From positions 1 to 64,000 of the forward strand of contig JAKQNP010000028.1 in NCBI GenBank assembly GCA_029565675.1: a DNA stretch of 64,000 nt. Reading direction: 5' to 3'. This document shows, in pieces, positions 33,939 through 43,520 of this stretch. Made by a program: the position numbers and the translations under genes. Origin of the DNA: a bacterium (GTDB taxonomy: Bacteria; Zhuqueibacterota; Zhuqueibacteria; Residuimicrobiales; Oceaniaggregativiventaceae). How positions within the stretch are numbered: the first letter of the stretch is position 1; every line of letters starts with the position of its first letter. Under the pieces are notes generated by a model. That model worked only from the letters and a program-made list of their open reading frames with translations, had not been told where the DNA came from and made no database searches.

Positions 33939-35858
33939 TTAATTTTCGGATCCGCGCTTGGCCAATTCCTCTTGCATCGCCTTGACAAAAGTGCGTTCGC
34001 TGCGCCCGCCAAAGTAATACATCAGCCCCCCCAACAGGATCAACAAGGCCCCCATCGCCATGGTCATCTGCCGATCCTGAGCCGACATCGGCACCAGAGC
34101 GATGAGAAAAACCACCACCCCAATCAGCACGCAGATGATTCCGACAATCGGAAAGTTCGAGACCGGTTTGCTGCCCGCGCCGTACACTTCACGCGCCACA
34201 TCAATCGGTTTGTTGAGGCGTTCGAAAAAGCGTTCGACGATCATGCGATCCTGGTGATCTTCGCCGGCAAAGAGCCGGGAAAAAAGCGCAGAACCCAACG
34301 CGTAGGCGACAGCGCAAAGAATGATGAGCAGCAAGGTCATGCCCTGCGGCGCGATATTGCTCAGGGAATAGAAAACGAGAAAAACAGCGAGACCGATTGC
34401 CAGCGAGACGAAGCGGCTCAGCCAACTGTTGCGGCGATAGATTCTGCCAAGAGGTTCTGCCAGCAACAAACCACCCAATGAGGCGATGATCGAAGCATAG
34501 ACCTGCGGGCCGACGCTCCAACCGAGCAAAAATTTGGCGGCAATGCTGGCAAGCAGTCCATATGTGATGGCAGAAACAGCCGACCAGCGCGGCATGTGCT
34601 TGAACACCAGGCCAAACGCCATGGGAACCGAAACCGGGATGGAAAACAACGCACTGACGATGACCATGAGATTGAAAATTCCCATCCTGCTGTTGGCATA
34701 AATCAGCCCGGTGATGATGGTGACCACTCCAAGAAAAACCGTCGCGATTTTACCCACTTTGAGCAAGCGCTCATCGGACGCCCCCGGATTGATGAGCTTG
34801 CCATAAAGATCCTTGGAAATAATCGATGAATCGATATTGTAGGTCGCATCCAATGCGCTCATGGTCGCGGCGAACATGGCGGCAAGGAAAAAACCGATCA
34901 AACCGTTGGGAACGAGTTTGAGCACCATTCCCACATAGATCAGATCTTCCGGTACAACATCGCCCTGGAAAAAGGGCACAGCGGCGAGATTCGGCCAAAG
35001 CATGCGCGCGACCAACGGCGGAATACCGAACAGCAGCGGCACGGTCAGGAAAAGCAGACTGCAGGTCAAGCCGACGCGTTTGGCGTCGCGTTCGTCTTTA
35101 ACGCTGTAATAGCGCTGCGCCGCACCCCAGTTGGATACCATAAAATTGATGATTGTGACGGCGATGAGATAATGGATATCGTATTTCATGCCTTTATAGA
35201 CATGGTCAAACTTGAGCGAAGGGAGGTTGTCGATGAAATTGCCGAATCCACCGATCGCATGCAGGCTGATCGGCACCACCAAAACGGTAATCACCAAAAG
35301 GATGGTGAATTGCACCACATTGGTGATGGTCACCGCCCTGAGCCCGCCGAGCAACGTATAACTGAGGATCACCAGACCGGCAACGATGATAACGATTTCA
35401 ATCGGCATATTGATCGCCGAAGCGACGATTTTGGACACGGCGGTCAGGGCTATACCCCGGGTCAGCAATCCGGTAACGACGGTCACCAGAGCGACCAACT
35501 GCTGGGTGGTGACGTTGTAGCGCGTCTGCGTGTATTCGACCGGCGACAGCACCCGGGAGCGCCGCCAGCGGCCCGCTGTGAGGCGATGGCCAAAACCAAA
35601 AGCGATTGCCCAGGTGACGAAATAGAGCACTCCATACAAACCGGTATGGTAGACAAACCCGGAAGCCCCGGTAAAAGTCCAGGCGGAAAAATTGCTCATA
35701 TAGAGCGAAATGCCGGCCACCCACCACGGGATCATGTTGCCGCCGGCAAAATAATCCTTCGCACTTTTGAGAAATTTGCTGAAATAGACTCCCACACCCA
35801 GTATGAGCAGCACATAAAAAATCAGCACAGCATAGTCGATTGGCGCAACCGTGTTCAT
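33939..35858 (-). CDS. Sodium/solute symporter, SGLT-like (SSS family)
   Basis: 639 aa with about 14-15 hydrophobic helices and a C-terminal extension, the usual size for sugar-type SSS carriers. WWVAGISLYMSNFSAWTFTGASG near 45-67 is the conserved first-helices region, and SALDATYNIDSSIISKDLYGK near 345 is the family signature. It probably imports a mono- or oligosaccharide or uronate with sodium. The start at 35858 (MNTVAPIDYAV) has AGAGGAAA upstream. It follows the 36070 lyase on the same strand (211-base gap), a pairing that suggests uptake of that enzyme's products. Substrate unconfirmed. Confidence 0.9.
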   Translation of the reverse strand: MNTVAPIDYAVLIFYVLLILGVGVYFSKFLKSAKDYFAGGNMIPWWVAGISLYMSNFSAWTFTGASGFVYHTGLYGVLYFVTWAIAFGFGHRLTAGRWRRSRVLSPVEYTQTRYNVTTQQLVALVTVVTGLLTRGIALTAVSKIVASAINMPIEIVIIVAGLVILSYTLLGGLRAVTITNVVQFTILLVITVLVVPISLHAIGGFGNFIDNLPSLKFDHVYKGMKYDIHYLIAVTIINFMVSNWGAAQRYYSVKDERDAKRVGLTCSLLFLTVPLLFGIPPLVARMLWPNLAAVPFFQGDVVPEDLIYVGMVLKLVPNGLIGFFLAAMFAATMSALDATYNIDSSIISKDLYGKLINPGASDERLLKVGKIATVFLGVVTIITGLIYANSRMGIFNLMVIVSALFSIPVSVPMAFGLVFKHMPRWSAVSAITYGLLASIAAKFLLGWSVGPQVYASIIASLGGLLLAEPLGRIYRRNSWLSRFVSLAIGLAVFLVFYSLSNIAPQGMTLLLIILCAVAYALGSALFSRLFAGEDHQDRMIVERFFERLNKPIDVAREVYGAGSKPVSNFPIVGIICVLIGVVVFLIALVPMSAQDRQMTMAMGALLILLGGLMYYFGGRSERTFVKAMQEELAKRGSEN

Positions 35859-36069
35859 CTTCTCTATTTCCTCTCCAGTGTGTTGCGTGTTCTTTTTCTT
35901 GCGGCCGGCTGAACGTTGGTTCGCCTTCTTCGCCCCAGTCGGTCGAGTTTACATGCGCATTTTCAGTTCGAAGGATCCTCCAGCAAAACGATCGACAGCA
36001 GATCAAGACAAGGTTCTGGACAAAAACCACAGCCTTGCAAACAGGGTCTTTCGCGAAGGTGTTTGGGCA

Positions 36070-38496
36070 TCATTCTGGCCCGGCCTGCAACCACTTTTCA
36101 TATTCTATCCTGCCCATGCGGCTGCGCACCATCCCGATGCGGCCGTGCCAGGGTGTATCATTGCGGGCAATATGGGTGATGACCGGAGGTCTGTCATGCA
36201 AAGCACAGGCCAGCCAATCCTGGGTGCCGTCCAGCCAGGTGACCTGGATCTGCACTGGCCAGGAGTCGTCTGACTCATCGATATAATCGAGTTCGACGGT
36301 CAGCAAATTCGATAAGGTGCCAGTCGGTTCCCAGACCGCGACGAAAGTGGATGCGGGGCGATCCTCACTGCGCACGATCAGATAAGGCAATGTTCGGCCT
36401 TCCTGATCGATCTTGCGCTGTGCCGGTGCAGTGGCCAGATAGACAGAGCCGCGGTGCGGGCTGAGCAAATACAGGTGCAAAGAAGCCCCTGGATTCTCGG
36501 CCCAGTTCCAAACCGCGCGCAATCCCGATTGCATTTGAGCGAGGCGCACATTTTTCAGCTGGTTATAAGCTTCATCGCGGCCTTTCAATTCGCCAACCTC
36601 CCGCCACGACAAATCGGGGATCTGCAGATCGACGCTCTCTGCATGCGCAGACCAATCGTGTTTATCGCCGCCGCGGATACGAAAAATATCGACGGTATAA
36701 TCGCCTTCCGGCCTCTCGACGAGCAGCAACTGCCGGTTGTAGATTTGGGTAATCGGGCTGTAAGCCTCGTCGCTGCTCATTTCGATTGCATGCAAGAGGT
36801 GATCGCTGTAAAAAAGGTGGCATTCGCCTTCCGCCAGCCGCTGGTTCTGAGTATTGACCGTCACCGTATTGTGCGCGAGGCTGCGCATCATCCAGCGTGT
36901 GCGCAGTGGATGGTTGGCATAGACATAACCGAGATCTGACACCATTTGCCGGCCATGCGCAAAGAGGGTGAAATCGAGTTTATCCATATGATCATGGCCG
37001 CCATAGACACCGCCATAGTCTGCGGTGACCATGACCTCGGGCTCTTGTTGTTGTGAACGCAAAACAGCAAGGCCCAAATCGCCCGGATTGCTGCTGGTGC
37101 GTTCGAACAAGCGGCCGCTCTGGCGGAATCGATTCAACTGCTGTGGCGCCTGCGCCGGACGATTGAACAGCGAAAAGAGATCGCCTTTGCTCAAAGTCAG
37201 GTCGCCATACACTTCCGCGAGGTAGTGCAGAGCGTCCGCCGACTGAAACCAGGCGAATGCTGCATCGGCGAGCAGAGGTTGGGGTCGGTCATCGGTGTGC
37301 GAATCGTTGATCGGCGGCAAGGTACCGTCTGGATAGGTCAGAGTAAAAAGATTTTCATAAATCCGCTGCAGTCGGCTAAAGTCCTGCAGTCGAAACTGGT
37401 CAAAACGGCCGTCGTTGCCGCTATAGGAAGAAGGATCGCTGTAGCCGTACAGAGCATCGACTGCCTGATGGAATTCGCGCAGCGCCATCATGTGATAGCT
37501 CGGACTGCGCTCGCACCAACTGCCATCGTAAAAAAAATAACGCAAAAGGAAAGCGACCACTCCCGATTCGCGATTGAGCACCCATCTCATCACCTCAGGG
37601 TCCTGCAACAAACGGCCGCACACTGCCACGCCGGCATAGCGAAACGGCGTGTCATTGATGACCTGACTCTCCGGCGGGATGGCGGTGAGCAGATCGGCGG
37701 CGGTGCGAAAAACTCCCTGCAAAACCAGCTCACGGTCAGCTGGAGTCCAGAAGCTGCTGTTGCGGGTGGCATCATAAGCCTTGCCGCAGGCGACGATCAA
37801 CACCGCATCTTCATAATTCCAACCGGAGATTTTGCCCGCCAGCGGCCACGGGTGTCGTCGGTAGCGCTCCCAATCGTGCAAGGCATAGCCGGGATAGACC
37901 TGAGCCAGGCGGGTGAGAATCCTGCCAATTGCCCGGCCATGGATTTCCTTGCCGTCCAGCACATAGACCGCAGCCAGGGCATCGAGCCATTTGCCGATGT
38001 GCATCAGTTTTTCATAAGCGATCCGTTCGCGAAACTGATAGATCTTGCCGTCATTGGCCCGATGGACAGGCAAGAGCTGGCTGTTGCCGCGCGGATCAGG
38101 GACACTGATGGTGTGGTTGTCTGGATAGTTTTCAGCAGTGATGCGGGTGCTGCAAGTTTGGCAGAACAACACCTCGGGACTATCCGGCGACCACAGCCAA
38201 TTGTAAGAACTCCAACTTGCCTTGCAAACCGGACAATCCACAACCCGGGTGGGTGTATACTCTGGAATCCAGCCTTGCCACTGTTTGTCGTCAAAAGCGG
38301 CGGCTAGGTCGGCCTCACGGCGCAGTGAATCCGTTAAAGCCTGCGCCCACTTGTGCTGCTTGATATTGGCCCTGGCAATCTTTAGCCGCTCCTCAGGAAA
38401 CATAAAGCGCTTTTCATTGGCTGAAGAAACAGCGAAAGACAGACACAGCAAAAAAACCATCAGAATGATCGGCAAATAAGAGCGTTTGAAGTTCAT
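36070..38496 (-). CDS. Secreted heparinase II/III-like lyase C with zinc-ribbon motif
   Basis: 808 aa. Signal peptide about 1-25. VVDCPVCKASWSS and LFCQTCSTRI (about residues 72-105) give two CxxC pairs about 24 residues apart, a likely structural zinc ribbon in the mature N-terminus. A helical toroid follows and then a beta-sandwich with VYGGHDHMDKLDFTLFAHG and SLAHNTVTVN, the heparinase catalytic region. ATG 38496 has GGAGG six bases upstream; the longer reading upstream lacks a signal sequence. It precedes the symporter gene on the same strand and is divergent from lyase D, with element A2 between them. Substrate unknown; uronate-containing glycan expected. Confidence 0.9.
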   Translation of the reverse strand: MNFKRSYLPIILMVFLLCLSFAVSSANEKRFMFPEERLKIARANIKQHKWAQALTDSLRREADLAAAFDDKQWQGWIPEYTPTRVVDCPVCKASWSSYNWLWSPDSPEVLFCQTCSTRITAENYPDNHTISVPDPRGNSQLLPVHRANDGKIYQFRERIAYEKLMHIGKWLDALAAVYVLDGKEIHGRAIGRILTRLAQVYPGYALHDWERYRRHPWPLAGKISGWNYEDAVLIVACGKAYDATRNSSFWTPADRELVLQGVFRTAADLLTAIPPESQVINDTPFRYAGVAVCGRLLQDPEVMRWVLNRESGVVAFLLRYFFYDGSWCERSPSYHMMALREFHQAVDALYGYSDPSSYSGNDGRFDQFRLQDFSRLQRIYENLFTLTYPDGTLPPINDSHTDDRPQPLLADAAFAWFQSADALHYLAEVYGDLTLSKGDLFSLFNRPAQAPQQLNRFRQSGRLFERTSSNPGDLGLAVLRSQQQEPEVMVTADYGGVYGGHDHMDKLDFTLFAHGRQMVSDLGYVYANHPLRTRWMMRSLAHNTVTVNTQNQRLAEGECHLFYSDHLLHAIEMSSDEAYSPITQIYNRQLLLVERPEGDYTVDIFRIRGGDKHDWSAHAESVDLQIPDLSWREVGELKGRDEAYNQLKNVRLAQMQSGLRAVWNWAENPGASLHLYLLSPHRGSVYLATAPAQRKIDQEGRTLPYLIVRSEDRPASTFVAVWEPTGTLSNLLTVELDYIDESDDSWPVQIQVTWLDGTQDWLACALHDRPPVITHIARNDTPWHGRIGMVRSRMGRIEYEKWLQAGPE

Positions 38497-38702
38497 GACT
38501 TCCTCCAGATATCTCAGCGCTTGATCGGGACAAAACAAGAGCGATCCTGCTAGAGGGTGGGGGAATCGCTGGTTCTGTTGATACAGTATAGCAGAATCCT
38601 GCAATTTTCCAACAAAAAATCCACATTTGCCCCTATGCACAGATCCATTCATCGAAAGCAAGGTATTGGATCTTTCGGCAGAATTGTCTATCTTTTTTTA
38701 TA

Positions 38703-38842
38703 CCCAGATTCGGTGTTAACCGAATCAAAAAACATTCAATCTCTTGTTCTTTATGCGGTTGTGAAATGGGCACTTGTCACCCTCTGTGCATTGCTATCAG
38801 ATTGATTTTATATGAGATCCGGTGCTGCGCACCGGATCCGGG
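38703..38842 (+). repeat. Element A, copy 2 (MITE-like, 140 bp)
   Basis: CCCAGATTCGGTG ... CACCGGATCCGGG. The right-end hairpin GATCCGGTGC-TGC-GCACCGGATC is perfect in this copy. It is directly flanked by TTATA on both sides (38698-38702 and 38843-38847), a good candidate target-site duplication. It lies in the promoter region of two divergent lyase genes. Confidence 0.85.
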
Positions 38843-38883
38843 TTATAATCCTGAAATCGAAAGGCGGTCGTACAGGAGGCCAG

Positions 38884-41691
38884 ATGAAGAAGACTCTAAT
38901 TTTTCTGTGCCAGGTTGGCTTAATTTCTGCCGCAAGTGCCAGCGGTTTGGGCACTTGCCTCTACAGTGAAAAAGAAATCCAACAGGCCCGGCAGAACATC
39001 GAACAAATGCCCGCTGCACGGGCTGTCCAGGAGCGCCTGCTGTCGGATGTAAAACCGTGGCTGGCTCTGGATGACACCCGAATCAGCAGCGTCGCCGCAA
39101 GCGCGAAAAGCAGCGATCTCTTGTCACTGGCACAGGCTTACCTTTTGACCGCCGATCCAATCTACGCCCACAAGGCAGCGATTCTGCTCGACCGCTTTGC
39201 TGAACTCTATCTCAAAGACAATGAATCTCGGGTGGACAGCCATTTGCCGGGCAAAGAAAGAGATGCGAATTTTGGTTCACTTTCTGAACCCGGGCAGATC
39301 CGCGATTTGATCGAAGCCTTTTCCCATATCCTGCCGGCCCTGGCATCCATCGAATCTGCGCTTCCCGATGGGCATTCCGGTAAACAGCTCGAAACCCTTG
39401 TCCGCACCGATCTGCTGACAAAGATATCCATTGATTTGCTCGATGGCAGCATGCAAAGCCCGTGCGGTGAACACCTGCGCACCGCCCTGACGCTGGCTCT
39501 GCTGATCCAGGATCCCCATCAGCGCCAGGCCTTGATCGATTTAGCCCGGCGCGGGCTGCAGGAAATCCTGGAAAACCGGATCAGCTCTGATGGAATCGCG
39601 TGCGAATGGTCGCTGCAGCACAGCGGGCTTGGCGCTGAATCTCTGATCGCTTGCCAGACACTGTTGGCCAAATTGGGACAACCGGCATTCGAGAATCCCA
39701 AGTTGCTCGACCTGGTGCGCTTCCCGCAGCGCTTGCTGCTCATCGACCGTTTTCATCCGGCTATCGGCGATTTCGGTTCGCTGAATGCGAGCCGGGTACA
39801 ACTGCCGCTGTGGACACTGCGCGCAGCATTCGATGCCTTTGCAGACCCCCAGCTGGCAGCTGAATTGTGGACCCGACAAGCTGCCCACGAAGGCGCATTT
39901 GTCGATTTTAACGATTTGTTTTTAATCCCGCTGGACGGTTCGCGATTGCAGTCGCTCGCCGCTCAATCGCAAACAGCGCCAAGGAGCGCGGTGCTGGATG
40001 GCTATGGGGTCGGGATTCTGCGCGATCAGCATCAGTCAGCGCGGCTGGCGGCCACGCTCTATTACGGCCGGGCCGGCGATGAACACGGACACCATGACCG
40101 TCTGAACATCGAGCTGTTCGGGTGTGGAAAAAAATTGATGCCGGATTTCGGCTGTCCATCGCCGGACCGCCAGTCACCCGCTTCCGCTGCCTGGGAAAGA
40201 AATACGCTGAGCCACAACACCGTGATGGTCGATCAGCGAAGACAGACCAATCGGTTCGGCGGTCGTCTGGAGGCTTTTGCGGTTACTCCGACCGTACAGT
40301 GGATCAGCGCCAGCGCCCCGGCTGTCTATCCGGATACCGTCACCCATTACAAACGCCGCCTGGCGCTGATCGAGCCGCCTGACGGCCATCCCTTCTTCGT
40401 TGATCTTTTTTCGGTTGCCGGTGGGCAGACTCACGACTATTCTCTGCACGGTTTTGCCGGCAAGGCCAAATCGAACAAAATCTTGTGGGACAAACAACGA
40501 GGCGGCAGCCTGGCCGGCATTGAAGTCCCATATGGTACCCTCACCGACGACCCGGCGTTTAGAGGAAAAAACCCGCCGCCCATCGATGACTATCGCGGCG
40601 GCGGCACTGCATTTCTCACTGATGTCCGGCGAGGGTATCCAGAGGGCGACTGGTCGTTTCGCTGGAGCGCCGGCGATACCACACTGTCGGCGTTCGTGCC
40701 GTACAGCGATGAAATGCAGCCCTACTGGTGCAAAGGCAGGCCGCCTGACCGGCCCGGCAATCCTGCAGAAATCGATTTTCTCATCATCCGCCGCCAGACA
40801 GCCGCGCTGTCATCGACCAGCCTGTTTGCAACGGTGTTGCAGAGTGCGCTCAAGGAACCGGACATCACCGGGGTCAGCGAGCTGCCATACGCCGGCAATC
40901 GACCGCCCTTCTCGATCGCTCTTGAAATTCAGCGCCGTAACCGCGGCAAAATCGTCGTGCTGGCCAACGAGAACCTCAGCTCCTGGGTGCGCACTCGGGA
41001 CCATGCCTTTCGCGGTGCATTGGCGGTGCTTTTCTATGACCAACAGGGGCAAGTGGAGGCGGTGGATTTTATCAATCCGATGAATTTTATCGCTGACTAT
41101 ACCGCTCTGGAAGCGAGCGGAGCATTTGGCGGCCGAATTGCCGAGTGCGACTACAGCCGCCGAGTCTTGACAGTGATTCCGAACGATTCGCTGCTGCGCG
41201 GCAAGACAGCCGGAACCACCGCGATTGCGGGCAACGATTTCAACCAGTCAGCAGTGCAGATCGAAACTGGTGAGTGGCAAAACGGTAAGTTGCAGCTGCG
41301 CTTGTCGCCGAACAGCCTGTCTTGCGGCCGGCTGTTTCTGCCGCCGGATACCACCCGGCAGGGCTACACCACGAGCCGTTTGTGCCCGGAGTTCTACGAC
41401 AACCGCGGCAATCGGCTGCGGGGAATACGTTTGACCGACGATAAAATGGAACGCGAATGGTCGATCGACTGGATAGACGGCTACGGCAAGCTTTACTTTC
41501 AGCCGCCTGACCAGCCGTTGCCGCGATTCAGCGAGGGACCGCTGCGGATGTTCCATGTGGGTGCCGGTGATCGCCTGCAGATCGATTCCTGGGTGCGTCT
41601 GCAAAGGCAAACCGACGGCCGCTGGCAGGCTTTATCCAGCCTGAACCGCATGCGCGGGGTCTTTGGCGGTCAACCGATTCAGGTGGATTAA
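38884..41691 (+). CDS. Secreted heparinase II/III-like lyase D (large)
   Basis: 935 aa. Signal peptide about 1-19. Residues about 25-400 are a helical toroid (e.g. LYSEKEIQQARQNIEQ), then a beta-sandwich with GDEHGHHDRLNIELFG and TLSHNTVMVD, equivalent to the active-site motifs of lyases A-C. The C-terminal ~250 residues (with KLQLRLSPNSL) form an extra beta-rich region not present in the others. No CxxC ribbon. ATG 38884 has AGGAGG four bases upstream; starts further up run through element A2. It diverges from lyase C. Another chain-cleaving activity on the same polysaccharide is plausible. Confidence 0.87.
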   Translation: MKKTLIFLCQVGLISAASASGLGTCLYSEKEIQQARQNIEQMPAARAVQERLLSDVKPWLALDDTRISSVAASAKSSDLLSLAQAYLLTADPIYAHKAAILLDRFAELYLKDNESRVDSHLPGKERDANFGSLSEPGQIRDLIEAFSHILPALASIESALPDGHSGKQLETLVRTDLLTKISIDLLDGSMQSPCGEHLRTALTLALLIQDPHQRQALIDLARRGLQEILENRISSDGIACEWSLQHSGLGAESLIACQTLLAKLGQPAFENPKLLDLVRFPQRLLLIDRFHPAIGDFGSLNASRVQLPLWTLRAAFDAFADPQLAAELWTRQAAHEGAFVDFNDLFLIPLDGSRLQSLAAQSQTAPRSAVLDGYGVGILRDQHQSARLAATLYYGRAGDEHGHHDRLNIELFGCGKKLMPDFGCPSPDRQSPASAAWERNTLSHNTVMVDQRRQTNRFGGRLEAFAVTPTVQWISASAPAVYPDTVTHYKRRLALIEPPDGHPFFVDLFSVAGGQTHDYSLHGFAGKAKSNKILWDKQRGGSLAGIEVPYGTLTDDPAFRGKNPPPIDDYRGGGTAFLTDVRRGYPEGDWSFRWSAGDTTLSAFVPYSDEMQPYWCKGRPPDRPGNPAEIDFLIIRRQTAALSSTSLFATVLQSALKEPDITGVSELPYAGNRPPFSIALEIQRRNRGKIVVLANENLSSWVRTRDHAFRGALAVLFYDQQGQVEAVDFINPMNFIADYTALEASGAFGGRIAECDYSRRVLTVIPNDSLLRGKTAGTTAIAGNDFNQSAVQIETGEWQNGKLQLRLSPNSLSCGRLFLPPDTTRQGYTTSRLCPEFYDNRGNRLRGIRLTDDKMEREWSIDWIDGYGKLYFQPPDQPLPRFSEGPLRMFHVGAGDRLQIDSWVRLQRQTDGRWQALSSLNRMRGVFGGQPIQVD

Positions 41692-41846
41692 ATCTTTTTA
41701 ACCTGAGATGAGATAAATCGCGGCGCGGTTGGCGCTCAACAAAACGAAGAAAAGCAGATGAATTCGAACGTTTTCACCCGCCGCAATTTTTAACAGGTGG
41801 GGGTCGTCGTTGTGGAACAAAACTTTGCGAGCTGTTGGGCGTTTGA

Positions 41847-42173
41847 TCAACCCGCCGCTGAAAGCAAACGGAGTCCAACGATACCGACGATAATGAGAAC
41901 GATACAGAGCAAACGCAAGGGAGCTGTTGATTCCGCAAAGAGCAACATGCCCAAAAGAGCAGTGCCGACGGCGCCGATGCCTGTCCAAACCGCATAGGCG
42001 GTGCCGATCGGCAGCGTGCGCACGGCGCGGGCGAGAAAGATGAAACTCAGCAGAAAGGCGATGACCAAAATCACATTAGGCCAAAATCTGCGCAGTCCCT
42101 CTGAATATTTCAAGGCAATCGCCCAGGTGATTTCGAATACGGACGCGATCAGCAAGTCAATCCAAACCTTCAA
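41847..42173 (-). CDS. gdx: Small multidrug resistance family exporter, Gdx/SugE-type
   Basis: 108 aa with four membrane helices. Glu14 in VFEITWAIALKY is the essential SMR glutamate, and LPIGTAYAVWTGIGAVGTA matches the SugE/Gdx group better than EmrE. Gdx proteins export guanidinium by proton antiport. The start is TTG 42173 with GGGGAGG six bases upstream and gives the standard family length; longer readings add an unrelated 57 residues that come from the older gene remnant. No guanidine riboswitch is obvious upstream. The symbol is given for the subgroup; specificity is inferred. Confidence 0.85.
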   Translation of the reverse strand: MKVWIDLLIASVFEITWAIALKYSEGLRRFWPNVILVIAFLLSFIFLARAVRTLPIGTAYAVWTGIGAVGTALLGMLLFAESTAPLRLLCIVLIIVGIVGLRLLSAAG

Positions 42174-42246
42174 ATCGACACCTCCCCAATTCCGCCGGAT
42201 AAATTGCCATTTCCACCAATCATCTCTGCGCGAGCATGGGATATCT

Positions 42247-42470
42247 TCACCATCTGGCGCGAAATCCGCGCACATCGACGTGGATAAAGGGGCCGTGCGA
42301 TGCGTTGGCCCGATATTTCCCCAATCCGCCGATAAATCGTTCATAGCCGGGTTGCACGCTCATATCGTCGAAAAGATCAAAAAGAACTGGTGCGTCTTCG
42401 CTATCACTCTGGCCGTCAGGGTCAATCCAGACCGTCCAATAGAGCAGATGAATGGGAATGCGACGAACGA
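42247..42470 (-). pseudogene. Remnant of cell-wall enzyme genes (L,D-transpeptidase-like end joined to an M15/DUF882-like end)
   Basis: The frame reads RRIPIHLLYWTVWIDPDG, which resembles the end of YcbB-type L,D-transpeptidases, then about 45 residues on GPFIHVDVRGFRARW and a stop, which resembles the end of M15/DUF882 murein peptidases. The intact proteins are several times longer, and no start or ribosome site is found; the apparent upstream start lies inside the neighbouring hydrolase gene. It is best explained as the joined 3' ends of two genes after a deletion. Recognition is by eye. Confidence 0.4.
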
Positions 42471-42473
42471 GAT

Positions 42474-43463
42474 TCAGTCGCGGTTCCGTTTTTTCCAGCG
42501 GCGGTATAAAGAAATCACCAGACGATCGAACCAACGCGCCAATGGTCCCTGATCGCTGCGCAAAAACTCATCCACCAGCATGGCGAATTCCGGAGTCTGC
42601 AAATAGCCATATACCTTGTGCGGGTTGGAAGTTTCAGCGTATTTGTAGGTATTTTCGACGATGTAATCCACTGCATAAAGACCGCGGGAATTGGCGGCAT
42701 AATCGTCACCGAGATCGAAATTCAAAGCGACCTGGTCATCGAGATCCGAAAGATTGAACCAATATCTGCGCACATTCTCAGGGGTGGTCAGATGTTCGAC
42801 CTGCGGATTCTCGGCCTTGAGTTCTGCTAAAAATTTGCCGGCAATCGCCGGCAATCCCAAAGGTGATCCCATGGTTACCAGGGTGTCGATCGGCACGTGA
42901 GCAGCCGACAGGTTGAGAACATCATAGGCGATGATCGATCCCATCGAATGGCCGATCAACATGATCCTCTTGCGGCGATGGCGGTGCAGCACACCCGCCA
43001 GCTCTTCGCGGATAATCTCTTTGGCCGGACGCTCCTGGCCGCGGCGATCAACCAGGGTGCCGCTGTAATAAATATGCAGATCGTTGAAGAAACGCTGCAG
43101 AATCAGATCGGTGATGTTGCTGAGATTGACGGACATCTCTTTTTTTGAAAACATCCATTCGGAAAGTTGGTTAAAGCGGCGCAACATTCGATGCCGAAAA
43201 CGCGAAACTTTTTTCCCCGTCCGAACATCAGTCTTGATAAACGGAAATTCGACATAAAGCGGATCGTTCGGATCTGTGGCGTTTGGATTTAAAGGTTTTG
43301 GATAGAGCCAGTTGGCCCAGTAGACCATCACAAAGCGGAAAAACGGCCGTGGTCGGCCGATCGCTTCGAGACCGAGGTGAATCGACTTTTTCCACCAGCG
43401 GCTGAGCACCCGCTTGTCCGGTTTGTTGCGCATGCCGTGAACGGAGATGATGATCTTTTTCAC
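42474..43463 (-). CDS. Cytosolic alpha/beta-hydrolase, lipase-like
   Basis: 329 aa without signal peptide. IIISVHGMRNKPDKR near residue 4 is the first strand and oxyanion turn (HGM), and LIGHSMGS at 169-176 is the nucleophile elbow with Ser173. The lysine/arginine-rich C-terminus (YRRWKKRNRD) and the WWKKSIHLGLE segment suggest membrane association. It resembles proteins annotated as alpha/beta hydrolase or PGAP1-like esterase; the substrate is unknown. The start is GTG 43463 with only a weak GAAAGA upstream. The remnant and gdx follow it on the same strand. Confidence 0.75.
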   Translation of the reverse strand: MKKIIISVHGMRNKPDKRVLSRWWKKSIHLGLEAIGRPRPFFRFVMVYWANWLYPKPLNPNATDPNDPLYVEFPFIKTDVRTGKKVSRFRHRMLRRFNQLSEWMFSKKEMSVNLSNITDLILQRFFNDLHIYYSGTLVDRRGQERPAKEIIREELAGVLHRHRRKRIMLIGHSMGSIIAYDVLNLSAAHVPIDTLVTMGSPLGLPAIAGKFLAELKAENPQVEHLTTPENVRRYWFNLSDLDDQVALNFDLGDDYAANSRGLYAVDYIVENTYKYAETSNPHKVYGYLQTPEFAMLVDEFLRSDQGPLARWFDRLVISLYRRWKKRNRD

Positions 43464-43520
43464 TGATCTTTCACTGTTCGTTTGGATTGTTCTGCAAAAG
43501 CACCTGTTTGAAAACGATCC

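Noticed and set aside
42174-42246. Guanidine riboswitch before gdx
   Set aside because: No ykkC-type or paired ACGR hairpins are visible in this short stretch.
42174-42344. Longer start for the SMR exporter
   Set aside because: Adds 57 residues unlike any SMR protein; the TTG at 42173 has a good ribosome site and gives family length.
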